Positions 22,218 through 32,726 are shown, counted from the first letter of the stretch. The stretch is DNA of 64,000 bases from Kappaphycus alvarezii (GCA_002205965.3 NADL03000754.1:62001-126000); one strand, 5' to 3'. Made by a program: numbers and translations. Notes: a model not told the origin generated them from the letters alone.

Positions 22218-22868
22218 ATGAGCAACCTTCGCCCCTCCGCCCCCATCACTAAAAACCGCCCCTCTCGCCCCTTAAACGGCCTTGCGCTCGCAGTATATGG
22301 CCCGACGGATGCAGACGACTACCTGAGACGGCAGACTAAGAAGAAGATAATAGAATTCGTCCGCAAGCTCTTCGTCGAGGATGAGGCCGAGGAGGTACCT
22401 GAGGGTCAGGAGTGGGACATCGAGGAGGGAGCTGGGGAGACCTTTGAGGAGTGGGTAGCCCCTGGATTGGTCTATGAGGTTAATAACGAGGAGGACGGGG
22501 AGGATGAGGATGAAGATGAAGATGAGGATGAGGATGAGGATGAGGATGAGGTTGAAGATGAGGACGAGGACGGGGAGGATGAAGATGAGGAGGAGGAAGA
22601 GGAGGAAGAGGAGGATGACGAGGACGAGGACGAGTTGGATGAGGGAAATGGGGGCATGGAAAGTGTTGTACTGGTGGGGCCTGGACTGGAGAGTATGGAT
22701 CAAGTGGTGCCGACGCTGGAACCGGATGGAGATATCTTTAGTAGTTTAGATATCTCCCAGGAGGGAATAGAGAGCTGTGAGCCATTCGCAGATATTTGTG
22801 GGGACTGCTTGGACAGCATGGATATTTTAGAGGAGTTGTTTGGATCTGATTTAGAGAATGGGAAATAA
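22218..22868 (+). CDS. Acidic E-element protein, unknown function, intact
   Basis: 216 codons. Residues 1-20 are basic and proline-rich; 28-52 (YGPTDADDYLRRQTKKKI...) and 53-89 (EDEAEEVPEGQEW..., EEWVAPGLVYEVN) are conserved in all copies. Residues 91-142 are nearly pure Asp/Glu; 147-172 vary little; 173-216 (DIFSSLDISQE, FADICGDCLDSMDILEELFG, LENGK) are conserved with a rhythm of hydrophobic residues. No signal peptide, membrane segment or known domain seen. Acidic tracts of this kind occur in histone- and DNA-binding-protein chaperones, and the C-terminus looks like an acidic activation or protein-binding helix, but that is speculation. The start is the first ATG, preceded by ACAACCAAA, a context kept in other copies. 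Homologous decayed genes lie at 7.9, 9.2, 19.6, 32.2 and 63.2 kb. Confidence 0.82.
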   Translation: MSNLRPSAPITKNRPSRPLNGLALAVYGPTDADDYLRRQTKKKIIEFVRKLFVEDEAEEVPEGQEWDIEEGAGETFEEWVAPGLVYEVNNEEDGEDEDEDEDEDEDEDEDEVEDEDEDGEDEDEEEEEEEEEDDEDEDELDEGNGGMESVVLVGPGLESMDQVVPTLEPDGDIFSSLDISQEGIESCEPFADICGDCLDSMDILEELFGSDLENGK

Positions 22869-22996
22869 GAGGACCTCATTGATTGTTAGTTTCTTAAGTA
22901 TCTTTTGTTTAGAGTATATCATCCACACAAATTGTTTGTATGCATTTCCTGGTACCTTCTGTAGTTTTGTTCGGACTTTAGGGTTAGCCAAAAGTC

Positions 22997-23003
22997 TATA
23001 TAA
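22997..23003 (+). promoter_or_regulatory. Second TATA box, 3' part of E(d)
   Basis: TATATAA inside AAGTCTATATAAGCTGAG, about 310 bp from the 3' end. It is kept in E(c), E(e), and both longer E2 copies. In an LTR model this would be the promoter of the full-length RNA, with R-U5 downstream. Confidence 0.6.
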
Positions 23004-23311
23004 GCTGAGTAAAGTGCTTCCTCCTTGAGAGGTCAAGCAAGTTGGCAGACAGCTTCAAGCTCAGTCCCAAATAGTTAGGAAGTTGAGAGTCAACTTCAGA
23101 CCCAAGAAGCATTTATTTTACCCTAGTCACTAAGCATAGGTGGTAGACCCTGCCCCTTCCATACTTGCTTGTAGCCCATTCAACTGTCGTCCCTATACAC
23201 TCCTTTTCGTTCGTTCAACTATACCACGGTAGCACTTTTGTCGCTTGCAACACCTCCTTCTTGGGGTGGTTGATTCTGAATATCTCTTCTCCCGACGATT
23301 TACCCCTATCA

Positions 23312-23800
23312 CTTTGCATTTCGCGCCGCATTCAGAGAGGACATTGGGTTGAAGGCCCTTACTCTTCTGTTGCAGGGAGCGAGGGGATTCACGAAGGTAA
23401 CATCAAAAAGTCGGTCCCTCCGCTGCTTCCCATTGCCTGGATGTCTGGTCTCGTGCGAAAAATTGAAGCTCATTTTCAGAAAAAAACTATGCGCAGACTC
23501 GTCCTTTCGCGGCCAATGATCTATACGACACCTTTCTCTGTCGTCTTGTTTCTGCTGCCTCCGATGACTACCTAATCCGAGCCCTCCTAGAGCTGATCTC
23601 CATTCCAAGCTTGTTTTCCGCCATAAGTGCCCCCATAGGTCAGCGATGGACGCCCAGACCCCTTATCAATCTTGGCAGACCACACCCGTTTGGCTTTTGA
23701 CCGCTAATACGATTATCTGCTCCACGAGGCCCAGGTTTTGTTGTGTCCTCCGTCTCTCGCTTCTAGATGCTATCCTTTCCCCTTTAACCCTTCTCTGAGT
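23312..23800 (+). pseudogene. RLE-2 (plus), N-terminal part
   Basis: Plus-strand frames give GLKALTLLLQGARGFTKV, then AASDDYLIRALLELISIPSL and a piece NLADHTRLAF. These align with minus-strand RLE-1 pieces HRHRALLELVALPKLVF and NLADRIRLASSGLFDD. Continuation of the same plus-strand element is found at 28.7-29.0 and 30.1-31.5 kb, beyond the inserted RLE-1. Confidence 0.6.
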
Positions 23801-24226
23801 TCTCTTAATCGCCATTGACACTGCTTGCGTTGTCGCAGCAGCCCTATTACGGCTATTGCTTTCGCGTCACACAGCAAGATACCAAACAAGAAAGAACTTA
23901 CTTTACAGAACAAGTCCAAAAGCACACGTAAGTTCCAAAGTCGGACTTCGGAGTAATTTTCACGTGCTCGGTGTCGACGCGTCTTAATTTCAGGGAGTGA
24001 AGAACCGTAGTAATCGTCGATAATATAAACTGCAAGAGTAAACGTACCGGGACCGGATGACCCCGCTTTTAGGTTCCGGAAAGTAGATCGCAGATGCAGA
24101 TCAGAGCATTCCATAAAGGTTGGGTTATTTCTAGTTTTTGTTCAAAATCATGCCTTCTCCCATTTTTGGTGTGTGTAATCTTTACGGGATGTGGAAAGAG
24201 CATGTGGGAGAACATGCTGAGGGGGA

Positions 24227-25640
24227 TTACAGAGAAATTAACATGCATAGGGGGATGAGAGAGAAACTAATCGGAAATGCATCTGGTAAGAACTTGACGA
24301 GCTTGTAACCCATGCAAGCAGAACAAAAGCGCGTGATTAGGAGGTGCAGCTCCCATTGGGGAGTGGTGCCTCGACGGGCAGCAGCGAACGTAGAAAGGCG
24401 CCGGAAGAAAGTCGCACCGTCGGCCCCAAGGGCACCGAACACATCAATACCAACAGGAAGAAGCCGTATATCGTTCGTGTGGCAGACTAGACCGTAGTGC
24501 GTGTGTTTCGCACGTTCAGCCATTGAGGCAGCTGCGCCGCCAGATAGGGCACACTGGGAAACGCGAGAAGTGACCTGTGGATGGGCCACTGTGACATCCA
24601 AAGCAATATCCTTCGGGTCGAGGCCATATGCAGCAGGGATATAAAGATCTATGCGAAGGGCGGACGAGGAAGAGGACGAAGGGGGAAGGGGAGGAAGCAG
24701 ATGTTCAAGAGAGGCAGAAATTCCAAGCTCCTTACAGTAGCGATGGAGAGCGTTACGCAAGACATTGTGGCGACGGTCTGCCCATCATTGTACTTACAGG
24801 TGAGGGCATGTTTGCCCAGGGGATCGAGCAACGGGCGATGTCGTTGGAACGGCGAGCACATACCGGACATCGATCATGACCAGAGAAAATCGCGCGGCCG
24901 AGGCGTAGAGATTCAGCGACTATCCAAGCTTGAGAGGACAGATAGGTGCCGCGGTGAGGGTGCGGTAAAGTAGAGAAAGCTGAACAGGCGGACGACTCAC
25001 GGACAGATAGGAGGCGAGATCTGTCGCGGTCAGAGGATGATCGGAAGATCCGATCGAACGTCGAACTGTGAAGCTCAGACGAGATAGCAGACTGGAGCCG
25101 TTCGTCGGGGACCGGCGTTTGACACCTCTGAAACAGGGAAGTGGGCGACAGGGAAGCCGAAAGATCTGGATAACGGGTAGATAATAAAGAAATCGCGGCC
25201 CGAGGCACTTCCTCCAGGTGTAGGTCTCCCGAGAAGGAGAGCAGATCTGAGAAACGGCGGAAAACATCAATCATCGAAGCCGCATAAGCGGACTCAGGGA
25301 TTGACGAAGCGAGAAGAATGCCGAGGCCCCCGTAGGAAATAGGAAGGCAGGCTTGCTCCCATTCGGAGTCGGTGCAAGGACCATGAATCTGTGCGAAAGC
25401 CTCCCGCTGCTTCCGGTCGAAGCTGACGGCCAAAGCCGTAGATTGGTGGGGGAGAGAGTCCGCAGCAGATAAACAACCTATAGGCGCTCGCACAGAAACG
25501 GTGCAAGTGGTAGGCCATCTGGGCGTCATCGAAGGACTGAAGACAGGAAAAGATGCGATCTACTGCAGCTTGACGGGTGTCAAATGCGGCGCTGACGAAG
25601 GTATCGGAACCAATGGGAGAGCCGAGAACGGTAAAGCCAT
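24227..25640 (-). pseudogene. RLE-1 C-terminal part: zinc finger and RLE-like endonuclease
   Basis: Minus strand. Frame 25529-24753 contains LPISYGGLGILLASSIPESA (post-RT motif) and DRCPVCARRSND, the first two Cys of the zinc finger. After a frameshift, GKHALTCKYNDGQ supplies the His and Cys. Frame 24760-24227 carries LRIDLYIP and ALDVTVAHP, matching the R-P-x-D...D pattern of restriction-like endonucleases, then LPVGIDVFGALGADGATFF and the terminal helix-rich tail. The endonuclease would nick the target and prime RT. Confidence 0.72.
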
Positions 25641-27105
25641 CGGGCGTGGAGAAGGGGCAGGGAAGAGTGAGGGGAGAGGGATTATAGGAGAGGCCGTATA
25701 CGTGAGTTTCGGTCATATTCAGTGCGAACCCGATGGCTGGTCCCTGACTCTGGAAGAATTGCAAAGCCTCGAGGGCCTGCGAGCGGGAACGACCAAGTTC
25801 CCATCGTCTGCATACCAAGCGTTGAGCGGGGGCCGGAATCGCTCCTGGAACTTGAGAACGAGAGGATGGAGAGCGAGAGCGAAAAGCAGAGCCCCCAAAG
25901 GATCCCCCTGTTGAGTGCCATCGGCGCTTAGTATGGAGAATGAACCGAATGAGAGAAAAGAGGTATCCCATAACAGTAGTGAACCCATCGCGCGATGCCA
26001 GGTGCAAAGTCCAGAACGGCATCAAGAATGCGTTGTCGACAAATGCTGTTGAAAGCATTGTGGGCATCGACTTGGATCAATACGTGGTCCTGGAACTTGG
26101 TGTTTTGCGTCAGGCGACGGACGGCATGAACAATGGCCTCAGCCCGCTTTTAACGCCCACGCCGAGTTGATGAGGCAAGAGATAGGAAGCTGCAGTCGAG
26201 CAAGCCTTGTGAGCGAGGAGGCGGGCAATAAGTCGGCGGAGGAGGAGACCAACAGCTATAGGGCGAAGTCCACCGTTGGGCTTGTGGAGGGCTGTGAGCC
26301 GGCCCCCACAGAAGTAGGCCCTGCACGAGTCCGGTAGTTCGCCGTTGGAACACATGTTAACAAACTTGGTCAGCACATAAAGACAGTCACGGCGGGATGC
26401 ACTCCCCCGCAGGTCGAAGCAACATACGGAGAAAGAGCGGGGAAAGGCCGTCAGATCCAGGGGCGGTGGACGGGTCGAGGCTATGGATGGCTCTACGAAC
26501 ATCCGAAACGGAAAACTTGACGGCAGGGGGAAGACGAGAGTTAGGGAGGGGCTGAACGGGGGACGTGGGCGTGGGGTGAAGGGATTTGAGTCTGCGGAGA
26601 TTGTCTTCCGAGGGCACAACAGGTGGGGTATCGTGCAGTAAGGCTGCTGTGGCGCGGGAAGGACTGCCACGGTGCAGTAAGCGGCGGCTGCGCTGGAGGG
26701 TAGATGGGGAATCAGAGGCGTCTGGCATGGGTAGCAGGGGGGGGAGGCCCCGAAAAGGGAGAGGGCTTCAATGAAGTGGTCATCGAAAAGACCGGAAGAT
26801 GCGAGACGAATGCGGTCGGCAAGATTGGAGCAGATTTCAGAGCGGCTCGAGCGATGGAAGCGAGGATGATTGCGTCGAAATACGAGTTTGGGGAGGGCGA
26901 CAAGTTCGAGAAGGGCACGATGACGATGTGCATCAGACGGAGCAGCGATGACACGGCTCAGGGAGGCAAAATAGAGGTCGTAGGCCGCTGCTTGAACTGG
27001 CGAGGGATGTACGGAAGAACGGGTATCGAAGCCCTGAAAAGAGCAGGGAAAGTAAGGGCAGTAGGAGGGACAGAAGCAATCCTACTGGTCATTATCGGTC
27101 ATTGA
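25640..27105 (-). pseudogene. RLE-1 reverse transcriptase domain
   Basis: Minus strand. Readable in order: HRHRALLELVALPKLVF-like start near 26890-26840, VKFSVSDVRRAIHSLDPSTA and SDGLSPLFLRMLL (about 26520-26420), GGRLTALHKPNGGLRPIAVG (about 26310-26250), LLPHQLGVGVKSGL (26175-26135), VDAHNAFNSI (26075-26045), then GTQQGDPLGALLFALALHP (about 25925-25870) and the catalytic YADDG (25800-25814). The frame changes at least twice. The box pair GTQQGDP/YADDG is typical of algal, protist and some invertebrate LINE-type RTs. Confidence 0.82.
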
Positions 27106-27146
27106 TTCCGGAACTGGGACGTATTCGAGGACAGAGAACCGACCGT

Positions 27147-28227
27147 CTACCTGCGGGGAACGGGGGAGCTAGGAGCAGAAGAGGTCGCGGGCCCAGGGCC
27201 GCGACGTGCAACCAGGGTAAAACCGTCCGTATCGGTCACATCTGGACGGGCGCGACGGCGCTTAGAGTGACAGCGGGAACCGAAGGGGGTGGAGGGGAGC
27301 ATGTCCTGGGCAAAGGTGGGATCGGCAGAAGAGTCTGGTAAGCTGCGGACTCCATTTCGCGGAGGGATTGGGCAAAAGCAGGAGCCGGATACCACAAGCA
27401 GGAAGGAGATTCCAGGCGTTCGATTTCTTGTCGAAGGCCAGGAAGGACGCCGCGGAGCTGGGCAGGAGACAGGTCTGAAGAGATGTCCATGATTTCGGAA
27501 AACACGAGTTCGGGAGGGTCGTAGTTGTCCGATGTCTTCGCCAAGTTTCGGAAGGCGGTATAGGCGGGAGGCAAAGACGCCAAACCCGCTCGGCAGCGCA
27601 CACCATGAAGATATGAGGGGAAGAGGAGCGAATAATGGAACAGGAGCCCGGAAAACCACCTTGTGTGATGGCTCGGCGGAAAGCGGACGGATCGTGTACA
27701 GGAAAGTCCGGAGGAGACGTGACGACGACAACTCGCTTGGTGTTGCCACCAAAAAGCCCTCGAGTAGCTCGGCGGACGCGGCCCGCAAACTTGGTGGAGA
27801 TGCGAACAGCTGAAAGGTCACCCTGATGGGTGAGGCCTTGGCGACCCAGGAAAGGGAGACGGCGGCGGGGTTTTGGGGCTGTTGGGGGCATGGCCTCCGC
27901 GCGTAGGTAGGATTTCGCGGGAGGTTGAGGAGCAGGATTGGGAGATTGGTCCGGTTCAGTGGCTGGAGAAGTTGGCTGGGAAGGGGCCGCAAGAGAGGTC
28001 AAGATCTGCAGGACGGAACAAAACTGAGGGTTGTTTTGCAGAGAAGGGGCCAGAACGGTCGCCACGGGGGAGTTCTGAACGGCAGAACAGAATACAGCTG
28101 TGGCTGCAGGGTCGCAGAGATTGACGACTCCATCAAAGATGGAGACGCATTTGACCAGATAGTCCATCGACGCATGGGTTAGGGAAACAACGGTGTCGGA
28201 ATGCCCAGAAGAAGGTCGGGAAGGCAT
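27147..28227 (-). pseudogene. RLE-1 N-terminal protein region, frameshifted
   Basis: Starts ATG 28227 (MPSRPSSGHSDTVV). The frame is natural to about 27600, including RRATRGLFGGNTKRVVVV and PPDFPVHDPSAFRRAI. It continues in another frame (27601-27236) with PPELVFSEIMDISSDLSPAQ and WYPAPAFAQSLREMESA, then in a third with DTDGFTLVARRGPGP to a stop at 27147. A similar ending (DPNGFALVTTPRDQRP) occurs in the 54-kb copy. No zinc finger or known domain recognised; whether it is a separate ORF1 or the N-terminus of one long protein is open. Confidence 0.6.
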
Positions 28228-28689
28228 GGTGGCAGAAACTGTGGGGTCGGGAGATCACGGGAAAGGAAATAGCCAATAAAAAGATCACGATAGACTTAAA
28301 ATCAAGAAGTAGCCAATAAGATAGCGCTGTGGAAAAACGAATCTGGCGAAGATCGGGAGAATCAAAGAAGAAAAAAGAAAAAAAACCAGGAGAAGAGGGA
28401 AGATGAGGGCGAAAGCAACGTCGATGCGCGACAGAGCGCAACCGCAGCAGGACCGCGGGAGCGGGCGCGAACGTCGGACGAGGGAGAGCGAGGTGTAGGT
28501 GGAGGAGGGAGCTTAAGCGAAGAAATAAAAAGACAAGTCAGCTAAAGACGATAGAGGGTGACACGTTTCACTGAATATCGCACACATATTTTGGTAGGTC
28601 TTTTTTATATCATTCTCTACCTAAGGCAGTAGTAAGAAATATTATGAACTGGAAGAATTGAAAGGAACACATAAATTGAGTCAAACGCG

Positions 28690-29030
28690 TTAAAGTAAGA
28701 TACTCTCAAAGAATCAATGCATTGGTTGTATCACCGGTCAATTGAATCAACACAAAATTCCGAGAATGAGTTTGATTTCACGACAAATGGTGCCCTACTC
28801 CAAGTTCAAGGCCTGACTTCTCCTACTGAGGACAGTCGTCAAGCCCTTGACACCCTCTTTCTAATAAAACCTACCCTTGTCTCTGCTTTGCCCCTCAATC
28901 AACTTCCCTCTGTATTCAAAATTTCCGTTTCCAGTGTCCGCAGCGCAAGCTGCAGCCGAGAGATCATCACTACGGCCCACCCTGACGGTTTGTACACGGT
29001 GTTTTTTCGCCTGATAGTTCGCCTGTAGCG
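28690..29030 (+). pseudogene. RLE-2 (plus), RT N-terminal part
   Basis: The piece open at 28717-29028 includes LPLNQLPSVFKISVSSVRSA and HPDGLYTVFFRLIV, aligning with RLE-1 PNSRLPPAVKFSVSDVRRA and SDGLSPLFLRMLL. It resumes RLE-2 on the far side of the inserted RLE-1. Confidence 0.6.
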
Positions 29031-29039
29031 CGTGTGGCT

Positions 29040-29810
29040 ACCGATTGTGATTGACCGATTAGCTTACCAATTTTATCAACTTGTGTCCTGTACTCTCCAT
29101 TAGTCGCTCGAGTAAGTCTCGTGATTTTACACCGAACATTGGGTTCAGATTGAGAATTCCTACGGACTGCCAATAAGTAGCGAAGTAGGACTGCTAATGA
29201 GTAGCCAATCTACATGTTGGCATGGCCTCCGGTCGAGTCTAAAGACCTCAACATTAAACATTACCGACAGAGAAGCTAGGGTGCTGCCCCTTTTCTGTTT
29301 TACTCGTGAAAAGGCGATATCATCTTCCCTGACTTGGAGGCACTTCGTGCAGACAAATGCATGAACCTGATTGAACAGTCGAGTCACAATCTTTCGATCG
29401 ACGTTCTGCCTAATTGTTGCCTGTGCAATGCTTGGTGTCTTTGTAATCTATATAAGTCAAGAAGTAGTTCAGACAAATACGACTTAGGGGCCAGACAAGC
29501 CAAAAGTAAACCAATTGTCAACAACTTTTTGCAACGGAGTATTATCGGCCCCTTTCCGCAAGTACTTCTACGGATAGCTGCTTACCGCCCTCCCTAAGCA
29601 GAAATGCGGTGAAATGCCTACTGCTGCAGAACTCTGGCTGCTTTGCTGGTTTCTAAGATGCTCAAATAAAAAGCTTACTCGCTCGTTCGTTCATATTTAC
29701 TCCCACACCAACTGGTCCTAGTGGCAAAAATTGGTGTTGAATCGATTCAAAATTCTTTCTGTCGCATATTTCACCGCCCCATGATTTTTATACTATACTC
29801 TTCTACAAAA
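29040..29810. other. Unassigned stretch within RLE-2 locus
   Basis: No motif of the RLE protein or other family can be read. Open pieces at 29334-29597 (+) and 29387-29160 (-) have no recognisable content. Probably decayed RLE-2 or an unrelated insertion. Confidence 0.35.
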
Positions 29811-29811
29811 G

Positions 29812-30065
29812 GGGGGAAATTGGTTTGGTTACTGCGAGAAATGGAAAGGTTGGGAGTCCTCTGTATTTGTAATCAAACCATTGGCGGGACCCATATTGCA
29901 AGTACTTGAGCGTCTGTACCAGCTTGAAAGTAGCTGGTAGACCGGATGACAAGCAGGCTGCGTTGGAAGTGACCATCAACGCCGCGTGTCGTTGGAGGAG
30001 AATTGTCCTCACCCTGGAGTATTGGTCCAGGGCTCGGTTGGCGACTTCTCGGGCTACCTTCTACA
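29812..30065 (-). pseudogene. RLE C-terminal fragment and 3' end (minus)
   Basis: The 3' terminus GGGGGGAAATTGGTTTGG is at 29812 on the plus strand. Minus translation shows SRVRTILLQRHAALMVTSNA and ACLSSGL. A near-identical terminus lies at 44105-44170. Inserted between two parts of RLE-2. Confidence 0.65.
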
Positions 30066-30079
30066 AAATAATGCCCAAA

Positions 30080-31490
30080 TATATTTTACATTACATGTAT
30101 CTCTCGCCAAATTATCCTCGACTCTGTCCAAACGTATGCCCCCGGGATCGCCCGATGGGTCCATTATTGTTATTCTATAGCACTGAGCTAATATTTGATT
30201 TTTCTCTATTTTCAGTTCCACGGGCACGCAACATGGTAACCCGTTTGGCTTTTTGGCGGTTTGCCCTTAACTTGCAGATGCTTATCTCATCGTCTCAGGA
30301 CACGCTTTTCTCTCCCGTATGAATGCTTGATACGCCGACGATGGTAATATCGTAATCCAACGCTCAGAAGAAGCCAATTCCATATGGTTCTTCCAGACCG
30401 CTGGGCCTTCGCTGGGATTCAAGCTCGAGCTGAGCAAGGCCCATGCCTGCGCTTTATTTTTAGCACTTCGGCCGCTCGTTTACCTACCTCTTTTCGATTC
30501 CTTATAGCTTCAATTTTGTCGGGTCCCACATTAGCCCCGACTCCTATGTTACCGATTTATTCGATCGTATCGAGCAGGACATCAATCATATTTTCTCCAC
30601 CCTTCAGGCAACCGAGGATGCCCAGTTGGCCTTACACTTACATGGCTGTTTTGCTAGCGCTTGTAGTGCCATGCGCTTGCTCCGGACGCTTCTTTCCACC
30701 CTGTCTACGGCACTTTCCGTTCGCTTCGATGAGAACCAGACGGAAGCATTCCAGCAGCTACAAAGCCCCTGCTCCAACCGTTCGTGGATCCAGGCCTCTC
30801 TCCTAATTTCCAAGGGTGCACTGAGTCTTCCAAACCTCTTCTCTTGTCCAAGTTGCGTACTCCACCTTTCTCGTGGGTTCATTTCCAGTCCCTTCCACCC
30901 TTCTTGCCTCCATTAATGACCCCTACTTGAAGTCCCGCGGTCCACAATGTCACTCATATCTTCCCTCCCTCTGTTCTTTTTTAAACACCAATGTAATCTT
31001 CCAGTTCTGTACGTCCCCAGTTCTAGTTCCCGGTGAGACACTCCAGTCTTCCATCACCTCCGAACTCCACGCTTCCGCATTCGGTTGCATGTTTCTCCGC
31101 GCCAGCGCCGCGAAGCGGGCTCGTCTCCTCTCTTTGCATACCAAATCATTCTGGTCTGTCTTTACTGCAATTCCTTACTCGCACCGTTGCACTTATTTGA
31201 CATCCCATTCTCGGAAATTGCTGTCGCACCTCGACTCGGTATCCAAATTTTCTCGAGATGATTGAGGTTCTCGGTCTTCTCTCGCTGTTCCACCGACGCT
31301 GCTCCAGTTCTGAGCCCAATGGGGAAACATTCCCTGACCTGCATGCATAATGACGGGAAAACTCGTGTCACAACGTCCTTCGCAATGCACTCAATCACTA
31401 CTGCAAAGAACTCGATATCAGTGCGCCCGTTAAACACCCGCTCCAGTCCACCTCCTCACACCTCTCGCCCTCTTTCTGCATGAGTCTTAA
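30080..31490 (+). pseudogene. RLE-2 (plus), RT C-terminal part, zinc finger
   Basis: Plus-strand frames show the catalytic YADDG at 30331-30345 followed by NIVIQRSEEANSIWFFQTAG, then LEDAQLALHLHG-like sequence, VRFDENQTEAFQQLQSPC (compare RLE-1 VSFDRKQREAFAQIHGPC) and GKHSLTCMHNDGKT near 31327-31365 (compare GKHALTCKYNDGQT). Ends abruptly at 31490 against E(e). Confidence 0.72.
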
Positions 31491-32726
31491 GGTTACTCTC
31501 CACTTCCTACTACTCGGGACTTAAAATTAAGTTTTCTGCCAACTTGCTTAACCTCTCCATGAGGAAGCAGTTTATTCAGCTTATATAGACTTTCGGCTAC
31601 CCTAAAGTCCGAGCAAAACTACGGAAGATACCAAGAAATGCATAAAAACACTTTGTGTGTGGATGATATAATCTAAACAAAAGAAACATAAGAAACGAAA
31701 AATCAATCTGGTCCTCTTATTTCCCGTTCTCTAGATCAGACCCAAACAACTCCTCCGAAATATCCCTGCTGCCCAATCAGTCCCCAAAAATATCTGGTAA
31801 CGGCTCATAACTCTCTGTTTCCTCCTGGAAGATATCTAAACCACTAAATATGGCCCTATACAGTTCCAGCGTCAGGACCACTTGGTACATAATGTCCAGC
31901 CCCGGCCCCACCTTTCCAACTCTTTCCATGTCTCCGCCCCCTCATCTTCCTCGTGCCCCTCTTCATCCTCCTCATTATCCTCCTCTTCAATCTCTTAGAC
32001 CGATTTCGGGGCATCTCACTCTTCGAAGATCTCCCCAGCTCCCTCCTCGACTTCCCACACCTGCCCCTCACCTACCTCCTCCGCCTCATCCTCGACGATC
32101 AAACGACACACGAATTCGATCACCTTCTATTTGGTTTGTCGGCGTAGAAAGTCATAACAGTCAGTAAGTCCGAAAGAGAGTAGGGGAATGGCGTTCAGCG
32201 GGTGGGGTTGGTGATTTTTGGGAATGACTTGGGAGGGGAATAGGTGGTGCATTCTGCTGGTGTTTGGGGAGTGGTAGGTAATTGAGGGTGTTTTGAATGG
32301 GCAGGGGGAGAGGGGTGGTAAGTAAAATGATTGGGGACGTTTGAAATTTGGAATAAAGGGGTTTAAATAGTCTCCCGAGGCCGCATTCTGTAGATTTGGA
32401 ATAGGTAAAATAAATCTACAAGGGAATTTGTAGTAGCGAATTTGCGCCTTTTTTCTCAAAAAAATGAATTGTAAGGAGGAGATAAGCGAAAAGGGAAAAA
32501 AGAACTTGATTCGAGATCGATTTAGAGGGGTAGATACAGTATAAGAATATCTAGATAAAACGGAAGTGAATTTGGAGAGGGCCGCTGTAAGGATAAGCAA
32601 GGGTCAGGGAGGGCGAGAAAGGACCAGAACTACAAGCAATTTTGGACCAGGGGAGGTAGTGCAGTAAATTAAAAGTCGGTTGATGACGGCGACAAAAAAT
32701 CCCTTCCGATCCGCGCAAGCCTAACA
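31491..32726 (-). mobile_element. E(e): E element, 3'-truncated (minus)
   Basis: Minus strand. Starts TGTTAGGCTTGCGCGG at 32726, then GATTTTTTGTCGCCGTCATC as in E(d). The upstream part, gene remnant and second TATA region (AGTCTATATAAGCTGAATAA near 31590) follow. Similarity stops at 31491 inside the 3' part, where RLE-2 begins, so the terminal 190 bp or so are missing. Confidence 0.82.
31730..32252 (-). pseudogene. Acidic E protein, decayed copy
   Basis: ATG at 32252 (MHHLFPSQVIPKNHQ). LTDCYDFLRRQTK corresponds to PTDADDYLRRQTK of E(d). The acidic part is frameshifted into Arg/Lys-rich frames and shorter. The stop position matches the GNGK-like end before AATAAGAGGACC in E(d). Confidence 0.72.

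Larger units (their letters stand above)
21761..23311 (+). mobile_element. E(d): intact 1551-bp E element (putative gene-bearing solo LTR)
   Basis: Begins TGTTAGGCGC and ends TTACCCCTATCA, with identical CTTTG on both sides (21756-21760, 23312-23316). TG...CA ends and a 5-bp duplication are hallmarks of integrase-inserted LTR sequences. Inside, in order: a 457-bp upstream part with a TATTTAAA box, one intact gene, a 3' UTR, a second TATA box (22997-23003) and about 300 bp more. No primer binding site, RT or other internal region is present, so a solo LTR is the simplest model. A complete small non-autonomous element is the alternative. Confidence 0.82.
24120..28480 (-). mobile_element. RLE-1: non-LTR retroelement with RT, zinc finger and RLE-like endonuclease
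   Basis: The most complete copy of the family, on the minus strand. From 28227 down: a proline-rich N-terminal protein region, then RT (about 26700-25650), a post-RT region with the LP-GGLG motif, a CCHC-type zinc finger, and a C-terminal domain with R-x-D...DVTV spacing. This order is that of early-branching LINEs carrying a restriction-like endonuclease (R2/CRE/NeSL type), which insert by target-primed reverse transcription. It interrupts RLE-2. Several frameshifts make it inactive. Boundaries are estimated from where RLE-2 resumes. Confidence 0.72.

Noticed and set aside
22272..22703. Long Leu/Ile/Phe-rich frame on the minus strand of the E(d) gene (looks like a membrane protein)
   Set aside because: It is the complement of the Asp/Glu codon run; the plus frame has conserved ends and context in other copies, the minus one does not.
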